A stretch of 64,000 bases of DNA from CAVTJL01 sp963735065 (GTDB taxonomy: Bacteria; Pseudomonadota; Alphaproteobacteria; Geminicoccales; Geminicoccaceae), in assembly GCA_963735065.1 (NCBI GenBank), contig CAVTJL010000004.1, positions 1,736,001 to 1,800,000 of the forward strand, given 5' to 3'. The first letter of the stretch is position 1, and each line of letters starts with the position of its first letter. Of the stretch, positions 17,470 through 26,219 are shown piece after piece. The translations under genes were made by a program, and so were the position numbers. The notes beneath the pieces were generated by a model. The model made no database searches and was not told the origin of the DNA. It worked only from the letters and a program-made list of their open reading frames with translations.

Positions 17470-19344
17470 ATGATCCACTCTGCCCCATCCTTGCTCAAGC
17501 AAGGCGATGGCGGCGGCTCCGCCAGAGCCGACTTCCGCGTCCTCGCGCGCTCGCTGCGCATGGCTCGGCGCTATCCCTGGGGCATGGCGGCAGCGCTAGG
17601 CGCCACGGTGGTGGCGGCGATCCTGCAGCTTCTGATCCCCCGCTATCTGGGCCAGTCGGTGGATGCCGCGACCGGGCTGCTTCACAATGGCAACGACATG
17701 GTGGCGCGCACGGCACTCTGGCACACGGCCGGCCTCCTGATCGGCGCCAGCGTGCTTCGCGGCCTGTTCACCATGTGGCAGAACTACGAGGGCGAGGCCG
17801 TCGGCCAGCGCATCGCCTACGACCTGCGCATGGCCTATTACGCCAAGCTGCAGCGGCTGAGCTTCGGCTTCCATGACCGCGTGCACACCGGCGAGCTGAT
17901 CACGCGCGGCATGCTCGACATCGAAGGCCTGCGCATGGTCGTCAATGCGGGCCTCATCCGCCTCGTGCTGCTCGTCCTGCTGCTGGGCATCGGCGCGACC
18001 CTGCTCCTCGGACGCGAGCCTGTGCTGGGCCTTCTGGCGCTCAGCTTCGCGCCCTTTGCAGCTTGGCGCTCGATCGTGGCGCAGCTGCGCCTCCGCGCGA
18101 GCTGGCTGGCGCTTCAGGAGAAGCTGGGCGTGCTCACCCGCGTGATGGAGGAGAATCTCGGCGGGATCCGCGTCGTCCGCGCCTTCGCCGCCCAGCGTCA
18201 CGAGATGGCCAAGTTCGACGAGGTCTCGCAGGAGACCCTGGAGCTCGCAGACCGCCGGATCGACCTTCGCGTCCGGAACGGCTCGGCCATGAGCTATGCC
18301 TTCTTCCTCGCCATGGGGCTGCTGCTCCTGGTGGGTGGCCAGAGGGTGCTCGCCGGCAACATCACGGTTGGCACGCTGACCGAGTATCTGGCCTTCATGG
18401 TCATCCTGCAGATGCCCGTCCGGCAGATCGGGCTGATGGTCAACGCCTTCGCCCGCGCATCGATGTGCGGCGAGCGCCTCTTCGAGGTGCTCGACCGCGA
18501 GCCCGACATCGCCGACCGGCCGCAGGCCACGGAGCTGCAGGCACCCCGCCCGACGCTGCGCTTCGAGAACGTCTCCTTCTCGTACAACGGGCCCGAGCCC
18601 GATGGCCGCGATGGTGCCGGACCGGTCACGCTCCGTGACATCAGCTTCGAGGTCCGGGCAGGGCAAACGCTCGGCATCGTCGGGCCCCCGGGCAGCGGCA
18701 AGTCGACGATCGCCCACCTCATCCCGCGCTACTACGACGTCACGGACGGACGGATCACGATCGACGGTCAGGACGTGCGCGACGTCACCCTGGCGTCGCT
18801 GCGGCGGACCGTCAGCCTGGTCCAGCAGGACTCCTACCTGTTCACCGCCTCGATCGAGAACAACATCGCCTATGGCGATCCCTGGGCAGATCGCGAGCGC
18901 ATTGCCCAATCGAGCGAGACGGCGCGGCTGCACGACTACATCGCGGGCCTGCCGCGGGAGTACGGCACGCTGGTCGGTGAGCGGGGCGTGTCGCTGTCGG
19001 GTGGCCAGCGCCAGCGCCTGACCATCGCCCGCAGCATCCTGCTTGCCGCCCCCATCCTGGTCTTCGACGACTCCACCGCCTCGGTCGATGCCGCAACCGA
19101 GCAGGGCATCCGCGAGGCGCTCCGCGCACAGGCGGCCGATCGGGCAACGATCATCATCGCGCACCGCCTGGGATCGCTCATGGACGCCCACGAGATCATC
19201 TTCCTCGAGGCCGGGCGGATCGTCGAGCGCGGCACCCATGACGAGCTCCTCCGTCAGGGGGGCCGCTACGCCAGCCTGTACGAGCTGCAGAGCCAGGGCG
19301 GCGAGCCGGCCGATGACGCCTCCGACGGGCTGGATCCCGCATGA
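17470..19344 (+). CDS. ABC exporter half-transporter, subunit 1 (degenerate ATP site)
   Basis: A 624-residue fused membrane/ATPase half-exporter of the MsbA/MDR type: six membrane helices in residues ~30-310, then the nucleotide-binding domain. Walker A is GPPGSGKST (~404-412), the Q-loop VQQDSYLF, and the signature LSGGQRQR. Walker B is ILVFDDSTASVD, where Asp534 replaces the usual catalytic Glu. The next gene overlaps it by four bases and encodes the partner with a normal Walker B. Together they look like a heterodimeric exporter with one weak ATP site, as in TM287/288 or BmrCD. The substrate is unknown (drug, lipid or peptide). Confidence 0.92.
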   Translation: MIHSAPSLLKQGDGGGSARADFRVLARSLRMARRYPWGMAAALGATVVAAILQLLIPRYLGQSVDAATGLLHNGNDMVARTALWHTAGLLIGASVLRGLFTMWQNYEGEAVGQRIAYDLRMAYYAKLQRLSFGFHDRVHTGELITRGMLDIEGLRMVVNAGLIRLVLLVLLLGIGATLLLGREPVLGLLALSFAPFAAWRSIVAQLRLRASWLALQEKLGVLTRVMEENLGGIRVVRAFAAQRHEMAKFDEVSQETLELADRRIDLRVRNGSAMSYAFFLAMGLLLLVGGQRVLAGNITVGTLTEYLAFMVILQMPVRQIGLMVNAFARASMCGERLFEVLDREPDIADRPQATELQAPRPTLRFENVSFSYNGPEPDGRDGAGPVTLRDISFEVRAGQTLGIVGPPGSGKSTIAHLIPRYYDVTDGRITIDGQDVRDVTLASLRRTVSLVQQDSYLFTASIENNIAYGDPWADRERIAQSSETARLHDYIAGLPREYGTLVGERGVSLSGGQRQRLTIARSILLAAPILVFDDSTASVDAATEQGIREALRAQAADRATIIIAHRLGSLMDAHEIIFLEAGRIVERGTHDELLRQGGRYASLYELQSQGGEPADDASDGLDPA

Positions 19345-21236
19345 GGACCGGAGCGACGAGCCTTCCGCCGGGCCAGCAGGCCTCGCGCCCACCGCGAGCG
19401 GTCGTGGGCTCGCAGATCGACAATGAGGAGGTGATCTTCGCGGCCTTCAGCGGCCGGATCATGCGGCGCTTCTGGGCCTTCGTAAGCCCGCATCGCCGCA
19501 CGCTGATCCTGGGCGTTCTGGCCGTGCTGGCCTTCGTGGCAAGCCAGATCGCGATCCCGCTCGTCCTGCGCGCCGTCATCGACCATGCGCTCGTCGGCAC
19601 CGGGGGCAACGAGCGGCTGCTGCTGGCGGGCGTCGCCGTCTTCTTCGCGGTCGTCACGGCGAATTTCCTCGCGAACCTCGTCCAGGAAACGCTGGTGGCG
19701 CGGATCGCCCAGCGCCTGCTCGTCGACCTGCGCCGCTCCATGTTCGCCCACCTCCAGCGCGTCTCCCTGTCCTTCATGGACAAGACCGAGGTCGGGCGCC
19801 TGATGTCGCGTCTCCAGGGCGACGTTCAGGCCCTCCAGGAATTCCTCGAGACCTCCGTCTCCGCAGTCGGCGACCTCGTGCTGCTGGTCGGCATCGCGGT
19901 CGTGCTGCTGCTGCTCGACTGGCAGCTCGGCCTCCTCACCCTCTCGGTCGTCCCCATCCTCTTCGTCGTCCGCATCATCTGGCTGCCGCGCGCCCGGAAG
20001 GCCTTCATCCGCGCCCGGATCACGAGCTCGACGTTGAACGGCGCCCTGGCCGAGGGCATCCACGGGGTGCGCACCATCCAGGGCATGGGCCGCGAGAGCG
20101 TGAACCTCGCCCTCTTCGAGGAGAAGGTCCGGGACAATCTGGACGCCCAGCTGCACGGCACCTGGCTCGCCCAGATCATGATCCCGATCGTCGACACGCT
20201 CACCGGTGCCGCCATGGGGATCGTCGTCGTGGTGGGCGGCCTGGCCGTTCTGGGCGGACGGCTCGACCTCGGCGTGATGGTGGCTTTTCTTCTGTACGTG
20301 CAGCGCTTCTTCGACCCGATCCGCTCGCTCACGATGCAGTACAGCGTCATGCAGCGCGCCATGGCCTCGGGTCAGCGCATCTTCGAGGTCCTGGACGTGC
20401 CGGTCGACGTCGAGGACAAGCCCGACGCCCTGTCGCCCGAGAGCATCGACGGGTCGGTCGAGTTCAAGAACGTCACCTTCGGCTATGCGCGCGGCAACCC
20501 GGTGCTGCGCGACATCAGCTTTCGCGTCGAGCCCGGCGAGACGGTGGCGCTCGTAGGTGCCACGGGCTCCGGCAAGACCAGCACGATGGCGCTGGTCCAC
20601 CGCTTCTACGACGTCTGGAGCGGGCAGGTGCTCGTCGGCGGCCACGATGTCCGCGACCTCACCCAGGCCTCCCTGGGACGCCACATCGCGATGGTGCTCC
20701 AGGAGCCCTTCCTGTTCACCGGCTCCATCCTCGAGAATATCCGGTACGCCAGCGAGCACGCGACCTACGAGCAGGTCGTCGAGGCGGCCAAGGCGGTGGG
20801 CGCGCACGACTTCATCATGAGACTGCCCGGCGGCTACGATGCGTCGGTCGAGCAGCGCGGCAACAACCTCTCCCAGGGCCAGCGCCAGCTCATCAGCTTC
20901 GCCCGAGCGCTCGTCGCGTCCTCGAAGATCCTCATCCTCGACGAGGCGACCGCCAGCATCGACAGCTACACCGAGCAGCTCATCCAGGCGGCCCTCGCCC
21001 GACTGTTCGCGCAGCATACGGCGCTGGTGATCGCTCACCGGCTCGCGACCGTCCGCAACGCCGACCGGATCATCGTCCTCGATGGCGGCCGGATCATCGA
21101 AAGCGGCTCGCATGGCGAGCTGATGCGTCAGCGCGGCCTCTACGCCCGCCTCTATCGCCTGAACTACGCGTCCTTCGACGATGTCAAAGACAGGCCGTCG
21201 CTCGCCGCCACGCCGGACCATAGCCGCGCGAGCTGA
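19341..21236 (+). CDS. ABC exporter half-transporter, subunit 2 (canonical Walker B)
   Basis: A 631-residue partner of the preceding protein. After a ~40-residue polar N-terminus come six membrane helices (residues ~50-340) and an ATPase domain with Walker A GATGSGKTS, Q-loop LQEPFLF, signature LSQGQRQL and Walker B ILILDEATASID (Glu535 present). The altered signature (LSQGQ rather than LSGGQ) would face the degenerate Walker B of subunit 1, just as in known asymmetric heterodimers. The start ATGA overlaps the upstream stop, which supports equal synthesis. Confidence 0.92.
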   Translation: MRTGATSLPPGQQASRPPRAVVGSQIDNEEVIFAAFSGRIMRRFWAFVSPHRRTLILGVLAVLAFVASQIAIPLVLRAVIDHALVGTGGNERLLLAGVAVFFAVVTANFLANLVQETLVARIAQRLLVDLRRSMFAHLQRVSLSFMDKTEVGRLMSRLQGDVQALQEFLETSVSAVGDLVLLVGIAVVLLLLDWQLGLLTLSVVPILFVVRIIWLPRARKAFIRARITSSTLNGALAEGIHGVRTIQGMGRESVNLALFEEKVRDNLDAQLHGTWLAQIMIPIVDTLTGAAMGIVVVVGGLAVLGGRLDLGVMVAFLLYVQRFFDPIRSLTMQYSVMQRAMASGQRIFEVLDVPVDVEDKPDALSPESIDGSVEFKNVTFGYARGNPVLRDISFRVEPGETVALVGATGSGKTSTMALVHRFYDVWSGQVLVGGHDVRDLTQASLGRHIAMVLQEPFLFTGSILENIRYASEHATYEQVVEAAKAVGAHDFIMRLPGGYDASVEQRGNNLSQGQRQLISFARALVASSKILILDEATASIDSYTEQLIQAALARLFAQHTALVIAHRLATVRNADRIIVLDGGRIIESGSHGELMRQRGLYARLYRLNYASFDDVKDRPSLAATPDHSRAS

Positions 21237-21390
21237 TCGACCCGTCGCCGCAGGCGCCGCGATCAGCGGAGGGGCTCTTCTCAGCGCGGCGAGCGGCCGG
21301 CTACAATGAGCAGCTTTTTCCGGACCGGACAGCGTCCGGTGGCCGCAACCTGATCGACGCGCTGAAACAGACAAAAGCTGGCGGTGTCAC

Positions 21391-22353
21391 ATGAGGATCG
21401 GGATCGTCTCGGATTCGCTGGCGCATCTTCCGTTCGAGGAGATGCTGGACGCCGCAGCCGGGCTCGGCATCGAGGGCGTGGAGGTCAACACCGGCAACTG
21501 GTCGACGGCGCCGCATCTGGACCTGGCGGGCCTGCTCGCCGATGCGGGCGCGCGCCGGGCGTTCCTCGAGGCCTTCGCGCGGCGTGACCTCGAGCTCATC
21601 GCCCTCAACGCCAACGGCAATCAGCTTCACCCGACGGACGGTGCCCGCCAGTCAGCGATCCTGCACGACACGCTGCGCCTCGCGGGCCTGTTGGGCATCG
21701 AGAAGGTCTGCCTCATGTCGGGCCTGCCGGCGGGCGGCCCCGAGGACCGCACCCCCAACTGGATCGTGTCGTCCTGGCCGCCCGAGACCGGGCAGATCCT
21801 CGCTTGGCAATGGGCCGAGAGGCTTCTGCCCTACTGGCGCGAGCTCGCCACCCTGGCGAAGCAGAACGGTGTCCGGAAGCTGTGCGTCGAGCTGCATGGC
21901 AACCAGCTCGTCTACAACGTGCCCTCGCTTCTTCGCCTCAGGGACGAGATCGGCCCCATCGTCGGCGCCAACCTGGACCCGAGCCACCTGATGTGGATGG
22001 GCGCCGACCCGCTCGCCGCCGTCGACGCGCTGGGCGAGGCCATCTTCCACGTGCACGCGAAGGACACCTATCTCAACCGGCCCAGGCAGGCGACGACGAG
22101 CCTCCTCGAGAGCGGGTCCCTTACCGACATTCCGGCGCGGTCCTGGACCTACATCACGCTCGGCTACGGCCACGACGAGGCTTGGTGGCGCGAGTTCTGC
22201 TACCGCCTGCGCATGGTCGGCTACGACGGCTGGCTCTCGATCGAGCACGAGGACGTCATGCTCTCTTGCATGGAAGGCGCCCGCCGCTCGGTCGAGCTTC
22301 TGAAAGCGGTGGCCCCGGTCGAGCCCAGCGACTACGCGCCGCAAGCCTTGTGA
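21391..22353 (+). CDS. Sugar phosphate isomerase/epimerase family protein
   Basis: A 320-residue protein of the xylose-isomerase-like TIM-barrel family. Typical signs are the opening MRIGIVSDSLAHLPFEEMLDAA, ELHGNQLVYN, the ANLDPSHLMWMGADP segment (metal-site Asp/His), HVHAKDTYLN (His ligand) and GWLSIEHED (C-terminal Glu). Enzymes of this group isomerise or epimerise sugars, inositol derivatives or hydroxypyruvate. It stands alone, 154 bases after the exporter pair and convergent with the hydrogenase operon. The substrate is not predictable. Confidence 0.85.
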   Translation: MRIGIVSDSLAHLPFEEMLDAAAGLGIEGVEVNTGNWSTAPHLDLAGLLADAGARRAFLEAFARRDLELIALNANGNQLHPTDGARQSAILHDTLRLAGLLGIEKVCLMSGLPAGGPEDRTPNWIVSSWPPETGQILAWQWAERLLPYWRELATLAKQNGVRKLCVELHGNQLVYNVPSLLRLRDEIGPIVGANLDPSHLMWMGADPLAAVDALGEAIFHVHAKDTYLNRPRQATTSLLESGSLTDIPARSWTYITLGYGHDEAWWREFCYRLRMVGYDGWLSIEHEDVMLSCMEGARRSVELLKAVAPVEPSDYAPQAL

Positions 22354-22371
22354 GAGCGGCCGACGTGCCCT

Positions 22372-22842
22372 TCAGCCTGGCGAGGCCGCGAGCTCGCTGA
22401 GGATCATAGCCGCCGCATCCTCAGCTGCGGCCTCGACGGCGGGCGAGAGCGTGGCACCCGGCTCGAACGACGCGGCCTCGATCGCCAGCACGACGCAGCA
22501 CGGTGGCAAGACGCCAAGAGCCCGGGCGAGCTCGACTGCCTCTGCGAGGCCAAGGCCGTGCGAGGACATGCCACCGAGCCCGACGGGTAACGGCCCGGCC
22601 TTGGCATCCAGCCGCCTGACACTTCCAGGCGTGGCTCCCGAGATCGCAGCATCGACAAGAAAAGCCGTCGCCGCGCCGTCGAGCCAGCCGACAAGCCTCG
22701 CCGCTTCTCCTTGATCCTCCAGCAGGGTGACATCGGCCGGAACGCGCCCGCGCAGCTTGTGGATGACCGCACGTCCGACGCCGTCATCGCCGCGATCGGG
22801 GTTGCCGACCCCGATCACCAGCCTCCGCGCAGATCCCGCCAC
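22372..22842 (-). CDS. Hydrogenase maturation protease (HyaD/HycI family)
   Basis: A 156-residue endopeptidase that trims the C-terminus of the hydrogenase large subunit after nickel insertion. The family opening LVIGVGNPDRGDDGVG (residues ~9-24, with the metal-binding Asp/Glu position in GDDGVG) and SSHGLGLAEAVELA (His) are visible. The start is the GTG at 22842, two bases after the HydA stop; the frame is open upstream but overlaps HydA. It is the last gene of the hydrogenase operon. No other hyp maturation genes occur in the window. Confidence 0.9.
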   Translation of the reverse strand: MAGSARRLVIGVGNPDRGDDGVGRAVIHKLRGRVPADVTLLEDQGEAARLVGWLDGAATAFLVDAAISGATPGSVRRLDAKAGPLPVGLGGMSSHGLGLAEAVELARALGVLPPCCVVLAIEAASFEPGATLSPAVEAAAEDAAAMILSELAASPG

Positions 22843-22844
22843 CG

Positions 22845-24134
22845 TCAGGCGCGATCGACCTCGAGCCGCAGGAAGTGCGTGGCGCAGGAGATGCACGGGT
22901 CGTAGTTCCTGACCGTCTGCTCGCAGCGCCAGCGCAGGTCCTCGTCGGGGAGATCGGTCCAGCCATTGATGAAGGTAACGAGATCCTCCTCGATGGTGGC
23001 CTGGTTCTGCGACGTCGGCGGGATGATCACGGCATCCTCGATGCTGCCGTCGGCGGCGAGGCGATAGCGGTGATAGAGCATGCCGCGCGGCGCCTCCGTC
23101 GCGGCATGGCCGAGGCCAGCGGCCGGCGTCACCTGGACGAAGGGCGCTTCCGGCTCGACGTAGCTCTCGATGATGCGCAGCGCTTCCTCGCAGGCGAAGA
23201 CGATCTCGACCGCGCGCACGATGATGCTCTGAAAGGGATTGCGGCAGACCGTACCGAGCCCGGCCTCGCGCGCCGCCTGCTGGGCCGGCGCCGGGAGCTT
23301 CTCGAAGTTGAGCGCGTAGCGCGCCAGCGGCCCGACGAAATAGTTGCCACGGGCCTTGAGCCGGCTGTGCAGCGCCGTCGACTGCGGCACATGCACCTCC
23401 TCGAAATGCGCCGGATATTCGGCCGCCGCGATGTCGAGCCCTCGGCTCGAGACAATCCGCCCCTCGTTGAAGGGGTACTCATCGGGATGGCTGAGGGAGA
23501 CAAGCTCGTAGTCGCGCTCACAGTCGGGAAAGTCGAAGCCCGCCACCCAGCGCACCGTGGCGATGGCGGCGTCCCGGGCCCGCTCGAGCGGGCCCCGCAT
23601 CTCGGCCAGCTGGCGGCGCGTGGGCGCCTTGTAGACGCCGCCGACCCGGACGTTGATCGGATGGACTTCGCGGCCGCCGACCAGCGCCAGCAGCTCGTTC
23701 CCGGTTTTCTTGAGCGCGAGGCCGCGCTTGACGATGTCACCATGGTCGCGCGCCAGATCGATGGCGCTCTGGTAGCCCAGAAAATCGGGCGCATGCAGCA
23801 TGTAGACGTGGAGCGTGTGGCTCTCGATCCACTCGCCGCAGTAAAGCAGCCGTCTCAGCTCGCGGAGCGGCCCGCTGACCTTCACCCCCAGCGCCGCCTC
23901 GATCGCGTGGACGGCGCTCATCTGGTAGGCCACAGGGCAGATGCCGCAGATCCGGGCGGTGATGTCCGGCACCTCGGTATAGGCGCGGCCCCGCAGGAAC
24001 GCCTCGAAGAAGCGCGGCGGCTCGAAGATGTTGAACTCGGCCAGCTTTACGGCGCCATTCTTGATCGTGACCTTGAGCGCCCCCTCGCCCTCGACGCGGG
24101 CGAGCTGGCCGACCTTGATGGTCTTACTGGCCAT
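22845..24134 (-). CDS. hydA: [NiFe]-hydrogenase large subunit, group 3b type (alpha)
   Basis: The catalytic subunit (429 residues) that splits or makes H2 at the NiFe(CN)2CO centre. The L1 motif RICGICP has nickel cysteines Cys63 and Cys66; the L2 motif DPCISCATH has Cys414 and Cys417. Nine residues follow the L2 His420 (FLRLEVDRA), which the neighbouring protease would cut. Together with HydD, HydG and HydB neighbours it matches the four-subunit cytosolic NADP-linked (group 3b, sulfhydrogenase-type) enzyme. The ATG at 24134 overlaps the small-subunit gene by 11 bases; an ATG 13 codons upstream is less likely. The group assignment is by gene order and motifs. Confidence 0.92.
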   Translation of the reverse strand: MASKTIKVGQLARVEGEGALKVTIKNGAVKLAEFNIFEPPRFFEAFLRGRAYTEVPDITARICGICPVAYQMSAVHAIEAALGVKVSGPLRELRRLLYCGEWIESHTLHVYMLHAPDFLGYQSAIDLARDHGDIVKRGLALKKTGNELLALVGGREVHPINVRVGGVYKAPTRRQLAEMRGPLERARDAAIATVRWVAGFDFPDCERDYELVSLSHPDEYPFNEGRIVSSRGLDIAAAEYPAHFEEVHVPQSTALHSRLKARGNYFVGPLARYALNFEKLPAPAQQAAREAGLGTVCRNPFQSIIVRAVEIVFACEEALRIIESYVEPEAPFVQVTPAAGLGHAATEAPRGMLYHRYRLAADGSIEDAVIIPPTSQNQATIEEDLVTFINGWTDLPDEDLRWRCEQTVRNYDPCISCATHFLRLEVDRA

Positions 24135-24909
24135 GCCGCGCTGCCTCCGCATGGAACGGCTCGGCGCCGACATTGAAGGTCGCGTAGAGCCGCTGCAGCG
24201 TCGCCTCGTCCACGCCGAGGCTCCTGAGCCAGGCGCTCAAGGCCTGGGTGTTGGGGCTCTCCATCGGGCCGAAGCAGCCATAGCAGCCCCGATCGTAGGA
24301 CGGGCAGAGGGCGCCGCAGCCGCTCCGCGTCACCGGGCCGAGGCATGGCGTGCCCTTGGCCACCATCACGCAGGCGTTGCCTTTCAGCTTGCAGTCCATG
24401 CACACGCTGTGACCGGGAACGGCCGGCTTGCGGTCATAGAGGAGAAAGGCGCTCAGCACCTCGAGCAGCTGGCGCTTGTTGATCGGGCAGCCGTGCAGCT
24501 CGAAGTCGACCGGCACATGGGCGGCGATCGGTGTCGAGGTGGCCAGCGTCTCGATATAGTCCGGCCGGGCGTAGACGATGCGGACGAACTCGCTGACGTC
24601 CCGGAAGTTGCGGAGCGCTTGGATGCCGCCGGCGGTGGCGCAGGCCCCGATCGTGACGAGCCGCTTCGACCGCTTGCGGATGTCGAGGATGCGACCCGCA
24701 TCGTGGGCCGTCGTGATCGAGCCCTCGACCAGCGAGAGGTCATAGGGCCCGGCCACCTCGGCGCGTGTCGCCTCGAGGAAGTAGGCGATCTCGACCGCTC
24801 CCGCCACGGCCAGAAGCTCGTCCTCGCAGTCCAGGAGGCTGAGCTGGCAGCCATCGCAGGAAGAAAACTTCCAGACGGCGAGCTTGGGCTTTCGTGCGGT
24901 CGTTGCCAG
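24124..24909 (-). CDS. hydD: [NiFe]-hydrogenase small subunit, group 3b type (delta); probable CTG start
   Basis: An electron-transfer subunit carrying Fe-S clusters. The conserved proximal-cluster motif CDGCQLSLLD is at residues 18-27, then IGACATAGG, FELHGCPINK, and a C-terminal cluster region CMDCKLKGNAC and CGALCPSYDRGCYGC. An in-frame stop lies at 24922-24924, and there is no ATG, GTG or TTG between it and the CDGCQ motif; the first GTG (24807) would remove the motif. A CTG at 24909 has AAGGAG seven bases upstream, so I place the start there (261 residues). It follows HydG with a one-base gap and overlaps HydA. Confidence 0.87.
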   Translation of the reverse strand: MATTARKPKLAVWKFSSCDGCQLSLLDCEDELLAVAGAVEIAYFLEATRAEVAGPYDLSLVEGSITTAHDAGRILDIRKRSKRLVTIGACATAGGIQALRNFRDVSEFVRIVYARPDYIETLATSTPIAAHVPVDFELHGCPINKRQLLEVLSAFLLYDRKPAVPGHSVCMDCKLKGNACVMVAKGTPCLGPVTRSGCGALCPSYDRGCYGCFGPMESPNTQALSAWLRSLGVDEATLQRLYATFNVGAEPFHAEAARHGQ

Positions 24910-24910
24910 C

Positions 24911-25780
24911 TCAGATCTCCTTCAGCGCCAGGATCTGCCGCACCCGGTCGTACGAGACGACCGGGCCATCCCTGCAGGCGAGGACGGGGCCGAGCTGGCA
25001 GCGGCCACAATGGCCGAGCGCGCACTTCATGTGCCGCTCCAGCGAGAGATGGATCGCCTCGTCGGCCACGCCCGCCTCGCGGAGCGCGCTCGCGGCGAAG
25101 CGCATCATGACCTCAGGGCCGCAGACCAGCGCCACCGTCTGCGCCGGATCGAAGCTCGACCGTGGGATGAGCTTGGTCACGACACCCACATGGCCACGCC
25201 AGTCGGTGCCGGCATGGTCCACCGTCACCTCCACGGCCACGTCGAGCCGTCGCCGCCATCGCTCGAGCTCGGCCGGATAGAGGATCTCGCGTGGGCTCCG
25301 CGTGCCGTAGAGGAGCGCGATGCGGCCGTAGCGCTCGCGCTCGGCAAAGAGCCGATAGAGCGCCGGCCGGAGCGGGGCGAGGCCGAGGCCGCCCGCCACG
25401 ACCACCACATCCCGACCGTAGGCCTCCTCGACTGGCCACGCGCTGCCGAAGGGCCCGCGCATCCCGATCCGGTCGCCAGGCCGCATCCTGGCCAAGGCAC
25501 CCGAGACCTTGCCGACATCGCGAATGGTGTGGATGAGAGGGCCGTCCTTGGCCGGATCACCACTGATGCTGATCGCGGCCTCGCCCACGCCGAAGGCCCA
25601 CAGCATGTTGAACTGCCCGGGCCGGAAGGATCCGAGCGTGCCGTTCTCCACCTCGAGCTCGAGGGTCCAGGTGTCGGCGAGCTCGCGGCGGCGACGGCGC
25701 ACCACCGCGCTGAGCGGCAGCATCGGATCGGCCGGCGGCGCCCGGCCGGCGGCGCTCTCAGGCGGCTGGGCCATAGACAT
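24911..25780 (-). CDS. hydG: Hydrogenase FAD/NAD(P)-binding subunit (gamma, ferredoxin-NADP reductase fold)
   Basis: A diaphorase subunit (289 residues) that passes electrons between the hydrogenase Fe-S chain and NADP(H). The flavin region includes the FRPGQFNML segment (~52-60). The nucleotide region has VVVVAGGLGLAPLRP (~125-139) and LVCGPEVMM. A C-terminal [2Fe-2S] site is formed by Cys253, 258, 261 and 269 in CALGHCGRCQ and downstream. This layout matches the gamma subunit of group 3b hydrogenases. It begins ~20 bases inside the cyclic-nucleotide-binding gene; an ATG two codons later is also possible. Confidence 0.9.
   Translation of the reverse strand: MSMAQPPESAAGRAPPADPMLPLSAVVRRRRRELADTWTLELEVENGTLGSFRPGQFNMLWAFGVGEAAISISGDPAKDGPLIHTIRDVGKVSGALARMRPGDRIGMRGPFGSAWPVEEAYGRDVVVVAGGLGLAPLRPALYRLFAERERYGRIALLYGTRSPREILYPAELERWRRRLDVAVEVTVDHAGTDWRGHVGVVTKLIPRSSFDPAQTVALVCGPEVMMRFAASALREAGVADEAIHLSLERHMKCALGHCGRCQLGPVLACRDGPVVSYDRVRQILALKEI
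24917..24922 (-). promoter_or_regulatory. Ribosome-binding site that decides the CTG start of hydD
   Basis: AAGGAG on the minus strand, inside the last codons of the HydG gene, seven bases before CTG 24909. It is the only good Shine-Dalgarno sequence between the upstream in-frame stop and the essential cysteine motif. Confidence 0.65.
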
Positions 25781-26219
25781 CGAACATCTGCAGGCGGGTG
25801 GCGTGCAGGCGGCGCATCAGCTCCGGCACGAACCGCTTCATCAGCTCATAGCCCAGATGATGGTCGGCCTCGCATTTGCCGCGCAGGCACTTCGCATCGA
25901 GGGAGATGGCACGGGTCAGCTCGACGGCCTTGGCATCGTAGGCCCAGCGATAGGGCGGCACGAGCCAGGAGATTCCGGCGATCTCCCCCTCCTCCAGCGT
26001 GAGGAAGCGCATGGTCCCGCGACCGGGCACGGCGACCTCGAAGGCAACCTTGCCATGGCGGATCAGGTAGAACTGGTCCGCTGGATCACCTTCCCGAAAG
26101 AGATAGTCTCCCGCGTTGAAGACCACGTTCCGGCCGCAGCCGGCGATCAGCTCACAGAATGCCGGATCCAGACCGCGGAAGAACTCGTGCGCGGCGATGA
26201 TCTCCTCGAGGCTCTTCAC
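25758..26219 (-). CDS. Stand-alone cyclic-nucleotide-binding domain protein in hydrogenase operon
   Basis: A 153-residue protein made of a single Crp-type cNMP-binding beta-roll (NAGDYLFREGDPADQFYLI near residues 38-56, then GEIAGISWL in the phosphate-cassette position). A helical tail follows, with no helix-turn-helix DNA-binding domain. The cassette lacks the usual RxA arginine (GISWL...), so the ligand may not be cAMP. The start is the GTG at 26219, overlapping the HydB stop (GTGA). Its place between the beta and gamma subunit genes, with overlaps on both sides, suggests a regulatory subunit or ligand sensor for the hydrogenase. This is inference. Confidence 0.82.
   Translation of the reverse strand: MKSLEEIIAAHEFFRGLDPAFCELIAGCGRNVVFNAGDYLFREGDPADQFYLIRHGKVAFEVAVPGRGTMRFLTLEEGEIAGISWLVPPYRWAYDAKAVELTRAISLDAKCLRGKCEADHHLGYELMKRFVPELMRRLHATRLQMFDVYGPAA

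Noticed and set aside
21311..21340. Hairpin ACCGGAC-AGC-GTCCGGT as a terminator after the ABC exporter
   Set aside because: The T-run precedes the hairpin on the + strand, and the minus strand shows an A-run after it, so neither direction has the terminator layout.
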